DNA from: UKL13-2 sp038236905
GTDB taxonomy: Bacteria; Pseudomonadota; Gammaproteobacteria; Burkholderiales; Usitatibacteraceae
Assembly (NCBI GenBank): GCA_038236905.1
Contig: JBBRZG010000038.1
Coordinates: forward strand, 1-28,286
Reading direction: 5' to 3'
DNA: 28,286 bases
The notes beneath the pieces are model-generated. The model made no database searches and was not told the DNA's origin. It saw only the letters and a list, made by a program, of their open reading frames with translations. This document shows, piece after piece, positions 1-7,353 of this stretch; the first letter of the stretch is position 1, and each line of letters begins with the position of its first letter. Made by a program: the position numbers and the translations under genes.

Positions 1-2
1 AA

Positions 3-362
3 CCGGTGTTGGAGGACATGGAACGCGAATTGGAAGAGGCTGCCAAATCCCTCGGTGCGAGCAATTGGCAGACCGCATCGCGAGTGATCTTTCCGACTAT
101 CTTTCCCGCGGTGGTGACAGGTTTTACGCTCGCGTTTGCGCGCGCGTTGGGCGAATACGGCTCGGTGATTTTCATTGCGGGCAATATGCCGATGGTGTCC
201 GAAATCACACCGCTGCTGATTATTACCAAGCTTGAGCAATACGATTACGCCGGTGCCACTTCTATCGCGGTGGTGATGCTGGTGGCGTCATTTTTAATGC
301 TGCTGTTGATTAATACCGCCCAATGGTGGGCACGTAAACGTCGCGCCGAGGAAAAGGTGTGA
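3..362 (+). CDS. cysT: Sulfate/thiosulfate ABC transporter permease CysT (CysU), 3' part only
   Basis: This is the C-terminal ~119 residues of an inner-membrane permease; the reading frame is open to the window edge, so the start lies upstream. CysT and CysW form the channel through which CysA drives sulfate or thiosulfate from a periplasmic binding protein into the cytoplasm. The EAA-loop signature, where the ATPase docks, is visible near the start (EEAAKSLGASNWQT), followed by the family-typical LAFARALGEYGSVIFIAGN stretch, conserved KLEQYDYAGAT, and a last membrane helix rich in Val, Leu and Met. The stop codon overlaps the ATG of cysW by one base, which indicates translational coupling. 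Family assignment is firm; the exact transported anion is inferred from the family. Confidence 0.93.
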   Translation, partial: PVLEDMERELEEAAKSLGASNWQTASRVIFPTIFPAVVTGFTLAFARALGEYGSVIFIAGNMPMVSEITPLLIITKLEQYDYAGATSIAVVMLVASFLMLLLINTAQWWARKRRAEEKV

Positions 363-1243
363 TGAGGGCTAGCGCAAGTGCAAACACAAACGCGATAGCA
401 TCTGGTGTCAATGTTCGACACGCGCAACGTCGCAAGCCGTTTCCGTGGGTGCCAGTCGCACTCTGCACTGTTGCTTTCCTTTACCTCGCGCTATTTTTGT
501 TTATTCCGCTCGCCACGGTTTTTTTTGAAGCGCTCAAAAAAGGTGTGGGGTTTTATTTCAATGCGATCACCGAGGCCGACACACTTTCCGCGATTCGCCT
601 GACGCTGATTGCCGCGGCTATTTCGGTGCCGCTAAATTTAATTTTCGGCATCGCAGCGGCGTGGGCGATTGCGAAATTTGATTTCCGTGGCAAGAGCCTG
701 CTGATAACGCTCATCGACTTGCCGTTCTCGGTGTCACCGGTCATTTCGGGGTTAATTTACGTGCTGGTATTTGGCTTGCAAGGCTGGCTGGGTCCGTGGC
801 TTGCCGAGCACAACATCAAGATTATTTTCGCGGTACCCGGCATCGTCTTGGCGACTATTTTTGTGACTTTTCCATTCGTCGCGCGCGAGCTGATTCCGCT
901 GATGCAGGCACAGGGCCGCGATGAAGAAGAAGCCGCCGCGGTGCTTGGCGCAAGTGGCTGGCAAACGCTGTGGTACGTGACCCTGCCAAACGTGAAATGG
1001 GGATTGCTGTATGGCGTAATTCTTTGCAACGCGCGGGCGATGGGCGAATTCGGCGCGGTCTCAGTCGTTTCAGGCCATGTGCGCGGGCTCACGAATACGC
1101 TGCCTTTGCATGTCGAAATTTTATATAACGAATACGCCTTCGCCGCGGCATTTGCAACCGCATCGCTATTGGCCGGATTGGCGGTGGTGACGTTGGTCGT
1201 GAAGGCGCTCATTGAACATCGATTTTTGAAAGAAACCCAATGA
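362..1243 (+). CDS. cysW: Sulfate/thiosulfate ABC transporter permease CysW
   Basis: This is the second permease subunit of the sulfate/thiosulfate importer, about 293 aa, an inner-membrane protein of roughly six helices. After a variable basic N-terminus, a first hydrophobic segment (VALCTVAFLYLALFLFIPLA) is followed by further membrane segments and the EAA loop (EEEAAAVLGASGWQTLWYVTLP), then ARAMGEFGAVSVVSGHVRG, typical of CysW. I start at the ATG at 362, which shares its A with the cysT stop and has AAAGG a few bases upstream. A GTG one codon earlier (359) is possible but would be less well placed. The gene ends 10 bp before cysA, so cysT-cysW-cysA form one operon. A periplasmic binding protein gene (cysP or sbp) is not in the window and would be expected upstream. 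Confidence 0.94.
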   Translation: MRASASANTNAIASGVNVRHAQRRKPFPWVPVALCTVAFLYLALFLFIPLATVFFEALKKGVGFYFNAITEADTLSAIRLTLIAAAISVPLNLIFGIAAAWAIAKFDFRGKSLLITLIDLPFSVSPVISGLIYVLVFGLQGWLGPWLAEHNIKIIFAVPGIVLATIFVTFPFVARELIPLMQAQGRDEEEAAAVLGASGWQTLWYVTLPNVKWGLLYGVILCNARAMGEFGAVSVVSGHVRGLTNTLPLHVEILYNEYAFAAAFATASLLAGLAVVTLVVKALIEHRFLKETQ

Positions 1244-1253
1244 AAGAATCGCT

Positions 1254-2402
1254 ATGACCATTCAGGTCGTCGACGTTTCAAAACGTTTCGGCACATTTGA
1301 TGCGCTCAACGGCGTGAGTCTCGATATTGCGCCCGGCGAATTGGTCGCGCTTCTTGGCCCGTCAGGTTCGGGCAAAACCACGCTGCTGCGTGTGATCGCG
1401 GGCCTTGAGCAACCCGATACTGGACGCGTCCTTTTCAATGGCGAAGATACCACTGACACCCGCGTGCAGGAACGTGAAGTCGGCTTTGTGTTTCAGCATT
1501 ACGCGCTATTTCGGCACATGACCATTTTTGAAAACGTCGCGTTCGGCTTGCGGGTGCGGCCACGCGCAACACGACCGAATGAGAAAGAAATTCAGCGCAA
1601 AGTCCACGAGTTATTGGGGCTGGTACAGCTCGATTGGCTGCATGATCGCTATCCGCATCAACTCTCTGGCGGACAACGCCAACGCATCGCACTCGCACGC
1701 GCGCTGGCAATTGAGCCAAAAGTTTTGCTGCTTGATGAGCCGTTCGGTGCGCTTGATGCCAAGGTGCGAAAAGAATTGCGCCGCTGGCTGCGGCGGCTAC
1801 ATGATGAGATCAATCTCACCAGCGTGTTTGTGACCCACGATCAAGAAGAAGCGCTGGAAGTCGCGGATCGGGTGGTGGTGGTGAATCACGGCAAGATTGA
1901 GCAGGTTGGCACCCCGGACCATGTCTACGATCACCCGGCGACACCGTTTGTTTATCAGTTTCTGGGCAACGTCAATCGCTTCGAAGGCCGCATCCATCGC
2001 GGCGTGGCGCACATCGGTGGCGGCGAAGTGCTGGCGCCTGATCACGCTGATGCACACGAAGCGCGCGGCACGGCTTATGTACGCCCACACGATATCGACA
2101 TTGCCGATGCACCCGATATCTCGACGGTAGAGGCGACGCTGGATCATGCAGTAAAAATTGGCGCCATGGTTAGGCTCGAACTCTCGCGGCGGGATAACGG
2201 TGAGTTTGTTGAGGTTGAGCTTACGCGTGAACGTTACGACAGCCTGCAAGTGGCCGAGGGTAATGTGGTGTATTTGCGGCCACGGCGGGCGCGGGTATTC
2301 ATTGACGACAAACCGCCTGATGGCGCAGCCGTAAATCTGAACAGCGATGTCTTTGGCGCTATCGACAGCAAGCGCGATGCCAAGACTCCACACGCGGCGT
2401 AA
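1254..2402 (+). CDS. cysA: Sulfate/thiosulfate import ATP-binding protein CysA
   Basis: This is the cytoplasmic ATPase of the sulfate/thiosulfate importer, 382 aa. Residues 1-235 are the nucleotide-binding domain: Walker A GPSGSGKT (35-42), Q-loop around Q81, signature LSGGQ (137-141), Walker B LLLDEP (158-163), D-loop ALDAK and switch histidine H195 in VFVTHDQEEA. The remaining ~145 residues form the C-terminal regulatory (TOBE-like) domain characteristic of CysA, including YVRPHDIDI. All catalytic residues are intact. It is the last gene of the cysTWA operon. I see no convincing intrinsic terminator in the 170 bp between its stop and tRNA-His, so transcription may run convergently toward the tRNA. 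Confidence 0.95.
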   Translation: MTIQVVDVSKRFGTFDALNGVSLDIAPGELVALLGPSGSGKTTLLRVIAGLEQPDTGRVLFNGEDTTDTRVQEREVGFVFQHYALFRHMTIFENVAFGLRVRPRATRPNEKEIQRKVHELLGLVQLDWLHDRYPHQLSGGQRQRIALARALAIEPKVLLLDEPFGALDAKVRKELRRWLRRLHDEINLTSVFVTHDQEEALEVADRVVVVNHGKIEQVGTPDHVYDHPATPFVYQFLGNVNRFEGRIHRGVAHIGGGEVLAPDHADAHEARGTAYVRPHDIDIADAPDISTVEATLDHAVKIGAMVRLELSRRDNGEFVEVELTRERYDSLQVAEGNVVYLRPRRARVFIDDKPPDGAAVNLNSDVFGAIDSKRDAKTPHAA

Positions 2403-2575
2403 GGCAACGAAATTCCGGAAAATCGAATCTGTTTGTCAGAACCGTACTTAAAGTTTTATTGGTAGGCTTTAAAGGAACGATTGACACAGATAGTCAACGT
2501 GGCAACATGAGCCGCTGGCGACAAACGATGATGCGCTTAAAGCAAACCTAGAGGTTGTTTCAAAATGGGGGGGGG

Positions 2576-2651
2576 TGGGGTGACTGATGGGGTTCGAACC
2601 CACGACAACCGGAATCACAATCCGGGACTCTACCGCTGAGCTACAGCCACC
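2576..2651 (-). tRNA. tRNA-His (GTG)
   Basis: The minus strand folds into a full cloverleaf: acceptor GGTGGCTG pairs with the 3' strand, including the extra G-1 opposite C73 that marks tRNA-His. The anticodon loop is ATTGTGA, the T-arm contains GGTTCGAA, and CCA is encoded. The 5' end lies only 20 bp from the CCA end of the partial tRNA-Arg copy. Before the island inserted, this tRNA would therefore have been the third member of a Pro-Arg-His transcription unit. A run of nine G (plus strand, 2567-2575) follows directly after its CCA end. Confidence 0.95.
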
Positions 2652-2665
2652 GTAGAAACCACAGT

Positions 2666-2716
2666 ATAACTTGGTGCGCCCGACAGGACTCGAACCTGTT
2701 ACCCCCGGCTTAGAAG
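2666..2716. repeat. attL: 51-bp direct repeat containing the 3' part of tRNA-Arg
   Basis: This copy is identical over 51 bp to 9400-9450. It contains the tRNA-Arg sequence from the encoded CCA (2672-2674) through the T-arm and variable region to the anticodon loop, where identity stops abruptly. Beyond 2716 the sequence no longer resembles a tRNA. This tRNA fragment is the left attachment site left by site-specific integration and is not a functional gene. Confidence 0.93.
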
Positions 2717-3117
2717 AGCGAAGGAACTGGCCAAATTCAATCGAAAACGTGGACAACTGCGTCACATTTTACCTCTGACGGTAACTTTTTACCATTTTTT
2801 ATTTTTGTCACTCTTAGGCTATTCACTGTCCCAAAATTGTCCCACAGCGACGGATTAATTAAACCTTGAGAACCAAAAACGAGAGACCGGCTGACCTGCC
2901 TGCAAAGTTTAGCTAACCACGGCTAGCGGATACTTTGCCGATAATTTTGGAATAGTTGTTCTAAATGCTGTTTTTTTGCAGTGTCATGTGGCCGGGTAGA
3001 TAAAAGAATATGCCACGTTAGATTCCAGCTTACTTACAGTGGGAATGCTAATAACCGGCGGTATCCGCCTCAAAGCGTTCAGATTTATCGTCATTCCAGC
3101 TTGCGCATATTCGTGCT
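2717..3117. other. Left end of the island, no gene seen
   Basis: This AT-rich stretch lies between attL and the end of the secreted-protein gene. No ORF in it looks coding. It holds two TGTCCCA repeats (2827-2844). On the minus strand a TAAAAT hexamer near 2780 could serve as a -10 for transcription reading out toward tRNA-His, but no convincing -35 accompanies it. Confidence 0.5.
2827..2844. promoter_or_regulatory. Two TGTCCCA repeats 11 bp apart, candidate integrase arm sites (left)
   Basis: TGTCCCA occurs at 2827-2833 and again at 2838-2844, exactly 11 bp or about one helical turn apart. The same heptamer occurs as an inverted pair at 9319-9345 near the other island end. Tyrosine integrases bind short repeated arm-type sites inside the element near each att core. 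Position and recurrence fit that role, but binding is inferred. Confidence 0.45.
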
Positions 3118-4200
3118 TCAAGGCAGCATTTTGTCCGAGCATTTCTTGTAAGTTGAGCGATTGTCTGAGCGGCCAATTTGCAGTTCGGTCGCGCTTACGA
3201 CGTTGTATCCTTTGTCGCCCGTTATGTAAGTCTGCCTCTCGTTGTTCTCGTCGCCACAGCCACCCGGGCCACAAAAGGTCACGGTATACATGCCAGGCGT
3301 ACCAACAGGTTTAATTCGTAAGCCGAACCCCTCAGTGCAGCTTGTCTTCCAGAACCCCGCGAAATTCAGCGACAGATTCGGCTTGCCGGGATATTTTTCG
3401 ATTGCGATCGCTTTGCGAATGTCGTCTATCGTGCGCGGATTGTCACTTAGTGGCTTGGCACCATATTCATACTTTGTGCCATTTGCAGTTTTTTCTACTT
3501 TGGCTCCGACGCCAAATACCTTGTAGCCGTCAAGCGACATTTTGCTATCAATCTCAAAAGTGGTATTGTGCTTGAGCTGTCCCACAAGAGAAACCGAAGT
3601 TTCATGCCGCAATTTGGCCTGATCTGACTCCGACCATTTCAGCGTTAAATCAAAATCAAACGAGCCGTCGGCATTCGGTGACACAAAGCCGGATGCTGAC
3701 CATGGGGGCGGAATAAAACCATCTGCACTTGGCGTGGCAAATCGAACGCCGGTCTTTTTGTCTTCAAACATGACCACCTGCTTACTTGTAACAGAAGCCG
3801 GGCCATTCGGTAGCGCACGACTAAGCACCTTTGTTGCCATTATGATGGTTAGAAGCGGCCCATCCAGCGCATCAATTTCCGACCCTTTGGGCAAATCAAT
3901 ACCCCGACTCACAAAGGTTGTCCCCTCGACCATCATGATTGTTCCACGCTGCGGCCGTTTGGGATCTGGATGATCAATGTCGATCTGTAGATCCCCGTTC
4001 TTCCGCGAACTTTTCATAAGCCAATTTATCGGAGCAGATGTTCCTTTTTGCATCATTCGAAGACGGATTGTTTCGAATTCGTTCCAATCGGTTTTCTTGC
4101 CGCATGGATCTGCTTTTTCCCCGCAATCAGCTGCGACCACCGACGAAATGTGTAGCACTAGGAACATAGCGACGGTTAATCGCAAAAGCGTCGTTTTCAT
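3118..4200 (-). CDS. Secreted protein of unknown function (island cargo)
   Basis: A 360-aa protein with a clear Sec signal peptide: MKTTLLRL, a hydrophobic core to about residue 22, and a likely cleavage after VVA before ADCGEKADPC. The mature part is polar, without membrane segments, and has Cys pairs near the N-terminus and in a C-terminal module (FWKTSC, FCGPGGCG, final KKCS), suggesting disulfides in the periplasm or outside the cell. The C-terminal ~90 residues (from FAGFWKT, with YTVTFCGPGGCG) look like a compact separate domain. I do not recognise a catalytic motif or a named family. The gene stands alone on the minus strand of the island, downstream of brnTA with an 76-bp gap. Coding status is well supported by length and signal peptide; function is unknown. 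Confidence 0.75.
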   Translation of the reverse strand: MKTTLLRLTVAMFLVLHISSVVAADCGEKADPCGKKTDWNEFETIRLRMMQKGTSAPINWLMKSSRKNGDLQIDIDHPDPKRPQRGTIMMVEGTTFVSRGIDLPKGSEIDALDGPLLTIIMATKVLSRALPNGPASVTSKQVVMFEDKKTGVRFATPSADGFIPPPWSASGFVSPNADGSFDFDLTLKWSESDQAKLRHETSVSLVGQLKHNTTFEIDSKMSLDGYKVFGVGAKVEKTANGTKYEYGAKPLSDNPRTIDDIRKAIAIEKYPGKPNLSLNFAGFWKTSCTEGFGLRIKPVGTPGMYTVTFCGPGGCGDENNERQTYITGDKGYNVVSATELQIGRSDNRSTYKKCSDKMLP

Positions 4201-4276
4201 AATCTACTTTCCCTCAATTAGAAATTTTCTTTGTGTCGCCGAGCGGTGCAAGACGCCCCATTGCGGCCAGAGAAAT

Positions 4277-4486
4277 CTATTTCCAATTTAAGTCTAACTT
4301 TCGCCCAGACGATGCGCAATCGCGCAAATATAGATTGATTAGACTCTGATATGGTATGCCGACTTTTTCTGCAATCGTCTTGAAATAGCTTATCGATTCT
4401 TCGTCTAGGCGAATTGTTATCTGCTTCTTCAGCTGCGCTGCATACGGGTTCCTACGTGATTTTGAAAAATCGTACTCCTTACGCAT
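4277..4486 (-). CDS. brnA: BrnA-type antitoxin (ribbon-helix-helix)
   Basis: A 69-aa protein beginning MRKEYDFSKSRRNPYA. It contains the ribbon-helix-helix core KKQITIRLDEESISYFKTIAEKVGIPYQSLINLYLRDCA, the pattern of BrnA antitoxins, which neutralise BrnT and repress their own operon. I start at the ATG at 4486, because AGAAAAGG lies about 8 bases upstream; a GTG three codons earlier (4495) would sit directly on that ribosome-binding site. It follows brnT by 16 bp from this ATG. Toxin first and antitoxin second is the usual brnTA order. Confidence 0.88.
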   Translation of the reverse strand: MRKEYDFSKSRRNPYAAQLKKQITIRLDEESISYFKTIAEKVGIPYQSLINLYLRDCASSGRKLDLNWK

Positions 4487-4502
4487 AGTTATCACCTTTT
4501 CT

Positions 4503-4784
4503 TTATCTATAGCCTTTGGATTCCGCCGCCGCCGCCTTACGCGCCGAAATTATTCGGATAACGCCGTTGTCGCTCCGGTAACAATGGCAGACTAGAAGCA
4601 AACGTAGGGAATGACTCAAGCCCAGCAACACGAACCGCTCTTCGTCGTCGGAGTGGTCCGGGTCATCGATCAACCTCGCGTTTTCATCCATAAAGACTGT
4701 CCGCGCCTCTTCGAAGGTCACACCGTGCTTGAGAGCGTTCGTTGCGGCTTTCCTTGCGTCCCAATCAAAATGGAGTGTGCTCAT
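4503..4784 (-). CDS. brnT: BrnT-type toxin (ribonuclease of a type II toxin-antitoxin system)
   Basis: A 93-aa protein with family hallmarks: N-terminal FDWDARKAATNALKHGVTFEEARTVF, central DDPDHSDDEERFVLLG, and C-terminal RIISARKAAAAESKGY. BrnT toxins have a RelE-like fold and cleave RNA, and BrnA binds and blocks them. Length is normal and no key segment is missing, so the module is probably functional and may stabilise the island. The ATG at 4784 has no Shine-Dalgarno sequence; a promoter with its -10 at 4791-4796 would start transcription almost at the ATG, so the mRNA may be leaderless. Confidence 0.9.
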   Translation of the reverse strand: MSTLHFDWDARKAATNALKHGVTFEEARTVFMDENARLIDDPDHSDDEERFVLLGLSHSLRLLLVCHCYRSDNGVIRIISARKAAAAESKGYR

Positions 4785-4790
4785 TTAGAT

Positions 4791-4819
4791 ATTGTAACTA
4801 CAATGTAGTTATCGCGCAA
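4791..4819 (-). promoter_or_regulatory. brnTA promoter with overlapping 17-bp palindromic operator
   Basis: On the minus strand TTGCGC (4814-4819) and TACAAT (4791-4796) are spaced by 17 bp, a plausible sigma-70 promoter. A perfect palindrome with 8-bp arms, TAACTACA-A-TGTAGTTA, spans 4795-4811, covering the spacer and touching the -10. Ribbon-helix-helix antitoxins such as BrnA autorepress their operons from such sites. The palindrome is seen; BrnA binding is inferred. The -35 matches the consensus weakly. Confidence 0.6.
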
Positions 4820-4970
4820 GAAACCTACGACCGGTTAGAAAGCCGCGAATTTTTGAGCTGCGTGCGGATGCCGAATGACCGCTATCGAGAATTTTCTACT
4901 TCCGCTACTGGCCGAACTCGGAAATTCGGCAAGATTCGAAGGGCGACCAAATCTGACTGTGACGGGCCGG

Positions 4971-5744
4971 TCATATCTGGTTTTCTAAAAATAATTCTGG
5001 CATATCGCGTTGACTCCTCTTTTCTTCTTGAATTTTTTGCAGAAGCCGCTCCACTAATATTTCCAACTTTAACGGAGGGTCGTCGTATAGCTTTATCGTG
5101 AAATCATTATAGTTTCTTTTGATTTCAGGAATAGGGAAATCAATATTCAGCGGCCAGTTTGCTTTCGCCAATTTTCTGAGTTTGTGAAGATTGTGCGTGA
5201 TTCCGTGGGACAGGGGCATTTTTTCAAATGCCTTAAAAAGACCGATTAGTTCTTTAGTTCCACGCCCACTCAACTGCCCGCATAGCTCGAGGATGTGAGC
5301 TTCATACTCCTTCATGCGTTGGGGTGCAATCATCCAAGTATATCGGCGGCCCCCGCCACAAATATTTTCACGCTGAAAATGTTCGAGTCGATAGCGTCCG
5401 TCAAAATAAATACTTTCTTTGTGATGAGATTGATCCTTAAAACTATGCTTTTCATCAGCGGGTAAATCGCCTTCAGTCGCCAATAAAATCCACATCAAAG
5501 TATCCGCGTTCTGTGTGGGATAAAAGTATAAAAAAGTATTGGCGAGGCCTCGACGTTTTAAGAATTGACGACGAACACGATCCGCTGACCACTCAAATTT
5601 CGCGTCGAGTTTTTCAGCTAGGTTCACTGCTTTAGTTATCGAGATTTCCCCCGATTGATGATACCGATAACCTTGCGATACTTTTATATTGATGAGATGC
5701 ATGAGTGCGTTTTGTGTTCTTGGAATCGGTAATTGATGTTTCAT
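4971..5744 (-). CDS. Uncharacterised 257-aa island protein, divergent from the candidate large RNA
   Basis: I cannot name this family. The protein is soluble, with no signal peptide or membrane helix, and strongly basic with many aromatics. The N-terminal half (YRYHQSGEISITKAVNLAEKLDAKFEW, then FLKRRGLANTFLYFYPTQNADTLMWILLATEGDLP) reads as a compact alpha/beta domain. The middle has a Gly-rich, Arg-rich turn (ICGGGRRYTWMIAP). The C-terminal third is helical and basic (HNLHKLRKLAKANWPLNI, ERLLQKIQEEKRSQRD). GAGGGAAG lies about 7 bases upstream of the ATG, a good ribosome-binding site. Its start faces the ORF-poor, structure-rich region beginning near 5800, so the two share a divergent control region. 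A nucleic-acid-binding role is only a guess from composition and position. Confidence 0.75.
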   Translation of the reverse strand: MKHQLPIPRTQNALMHLINIKVSQGYRYHQSGEISITKAVNLAEKLDAKFEWSADRVRRQFLKRRGLANTFLYFYPTQNADTLMWILLATEGDLPADEKHSFKDQSHHKESIYFDGRYRLEHFQRENICGGGRRYTWMIAPQRMKEYEAHILELCGQLSGRGTKELIGLFKAFEKMPLSHGITHNLHKLRKLAKANWPLNIDFPIPEIKRNYNDFTIKLYDDPPLKLEILVERLLQKIQEEKRSQRDMPELFLENQI

Positions 5745-5815
5745 TTGCTTCCCTCTTCGAATCTCGATAAGGGATATAGCAACTGACTTATTTTTTTATG
5801 AGGGCTTAGGCTTTC

Positions 5816-6109
5816 TTGTGGGGTAGAACCCTATATTTCACCGTGTCTACACAGGACACCGTGACGGCACTACAAGATGTTCCTACAATCACCCCTGTGA
5901 TACCCAAACGCCGGGTGCATAACCGCCAGTCTGCCAAGACACCGGGGATGCCAACCCCGGACTTTTTGCAACAAATTCTCTATGCTTTGGATCACCAATC
6001 CGAACGCATATTCATTCGACGTAGCGTGGTGCCTCTAATAGGGCTCGCCACGTTGCAATGGGGGCTGTGGTTCAAACCACTTCTACCCAATCAAAAAAGT
6101 ATTTTGTAG
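5816..6109 (+). CDS. Doubtful 97-aa ORF preceding the structured RNA region
   Basis: An open frame with a TTG at 5816, a GTG at 5844 or an ATG at 5948 as possible starts; none has a good ribosome-binding site. The C-terminal half (PTPDFLQQILYALDHQSERIF, then RRSVVPLIGLATLQWGLWFKPL) could be a short amphipathic or membrane-associated protein. Against coding, the DNA is full of inverted repeats: GTGTC/GACAC at 5843-5859, CCGGGG/CCCCGG at 5942-5960 followed by five T, and GTGG/CCAC at 6067-6080. CACCGTG is also repeated at 5839 and 5857. It could instead be the 5' part of the RNA gene or its leader. I keep it as a low-confidence alternative. Confidence 0.25.
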   Translation: MWGRTLYFTVSTQDTVTALQDVPTITPVIPKRRVHNRQSAKTPGMPTPDFLQQILYALDHQSERIFIRRSVVPLIGLATLQWGLWFKPLLPNQKSIL

Positions 6110-7061
6110 TTGTTGGGCGACTCGGAAACGGGAGCGTGGTAACACGTGAAACCCTGATTTAGCGAGATCTGGAATGCAATCTTAACCAGACTTGGGGCAG
6201 CAAGAAATTGTTGAACCAATGCGACACATGAAGGCTTCTTGGTATCGCAAGATACTTACTCAATAAAGTTCGCAAGAACGACCGGATCAGTACTGATTAG
6301 CGGTTGAGAATTGAGTCCACCATCATTGGGCAACCAGTGGCGCCACAGTGCGTGAAGGATGGGGAGATGGATAGCTTAAGCATGTAATTGCGCCCGGAAG
6401 GGGGTGCATTGTCGAGACCAAGCCTAAAAGCGGTTTTTAGTAGTTTAAAAACTGTCTGCCATTGAACGTGACTTAAGTTTACGTTTGGTAAAAGCCGGAA
6501 GCATTTAAACGAGTAACCCATCCACTAGGAACATCAGGAGGGCGAAATCTACGGAAAGCCGGAAGGCTAGTTTAAATTGTGAGGCGGTGGCTAGGGGGTC
6601 AGTAGCGAAAATCTAACGAAGGAAGGTCTAAGCGCATCGGTTGGTACCCGAGATGCAGCGTAATTGTCGATAATTGTGATGGCGTGGCTGCCATGACAGC
6701 TAAAAAGCAATGAATTAGACTGGGAGCAGTGTTGAGTAGTCATCGAAATTAGCGAGGCGATTTATCCGAAGCCCGATGAGACGATAAAAAGATGCAGAAA
6801 ATGCACAAAACGACCAAAGACGCTATCGAATGAATGAGAATCCCAGAATATCGGGGAGTCGGAAGACTGTGCAAAAAGTAAAAGGTCCCTCGCTTGGCGG
6901 TGGGGGGCTTGCAGCACAATAGATTTGCTTGGCGGCGAATCTGAAATTTATTTGTTTGAGTTTGAAGACTCAAGCGATAAATTATGAATAGTTTTAAAGC
7001 CAATCAAGCTACTGCTTGAAAGGTTGTCTACTCTGACCCCCCACCAACTGGTGGGGGCGTC
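6108..7061 (+). ncRNA. Candidate large structured non-coding RNA (~950 nt)
   Basis: No plausible ORF covers this tract, and its plus strand is purine-rich with the texture of a folded RNA. Stems capped by GNRA loops: CTCG-GAAA-CGGG (6121), CGTG-GTAA-CACG (6135), CAGCAA-GAAA-TTGTTG (6198), GGTATC-GCAA-GATACT (6241), GTTC-GCAA-GAAC (6268), AGCC-GGAA-GGCT (6557) and AGTC-GGAA-GACT (6857). Other hairpins lie at 6431-6454 (9 bp), 6634-6656, 6679-6694, 6761-6788, 6921-6942 (8 bp), 6945-6983 (two stacked stems) and 7004-7019. AGCGAGG (6751-6757) pairs with CCTCGCT (6888-6894), closing a domain with several hairpins. It ends in an 11-bp GC-rich hairpin at 7035-7061. Size, ornateness and mobile-element setting recall GOLLD and ROOL RNAs, but I cannot assign it. 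No group II intron domain V is visible. The 5' end is uncertain and may extend to about 5840. Confidence 0.6.
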
Positions 7062-7353
7062 ATCATTTTCGAATTCTGCTCGTTCAAATTAATGCGGCGG
7101 CAGGTAGTGCAGCAAACTCCAAGCTTGTTGTCCGTTCATATGCGCCATTATTCCTGCGCCGAGCAATATTTAGGGCGGCGGATACAAATTTCATAAAATC
7201 TAGATATTTTTTGTGAATCGAGCGACTGCTTTGAAGAGGGGTTAATTACCGTAATCGGCCAAGAGCGGAAGTTCGTATTTCCCGAAAGCAGACATATAAG
7301 TGGCGTTGCATAAAAAATTGAATCCTAAAACTTCACAATTGCAGGAGACTGAA
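7062..7353. other. Gap between the RNA candidate and the membrane protein gene
   Basis: This AT-rich stretch contains no recognisable gene. CATCATTTTCG follows the terminal hairpin of the RNA candidate, so a U-tract for intrinsic termination is weak. I see no strong promoter for the downstream gene. Confidence 0.4.

Noticed and set aside
2567..2580. G-run next to tRNA-His as a functional quadruplex
   Set aside because: Runs of nine and four G separated by one T do not give four distinct G-tracts with loops; it is more likely slippage-prone DNA or a sequencing-length ambiguity.
2672..2716. Second tRNA-Arg gene
   Set aside because: Only the 3' part is present (CCA end to anticodon loop); it is the attachment-site duplicate and has no 5' half.
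6661..6677. CRISPR-like repeat (TAATTGT twice)
   Set aside because: Only two copies of 7 bp with a 3-bp spacer; no array anywhere in the window.
6297..7003. Short minus-strand ORFs of 74 and 84 codons inside the RNA tract
   Set aside because: They have no ribosome-binding sites or family-like sequence and their compositions reflect the complement of a purine-rich RNA.
6108..7061. Group II intron
   Set aside because: GNRA-rich structure suggested it, but no domain V-like 34-nt hairpin, no reverse transcriptase ORF and no intron boundary were found.
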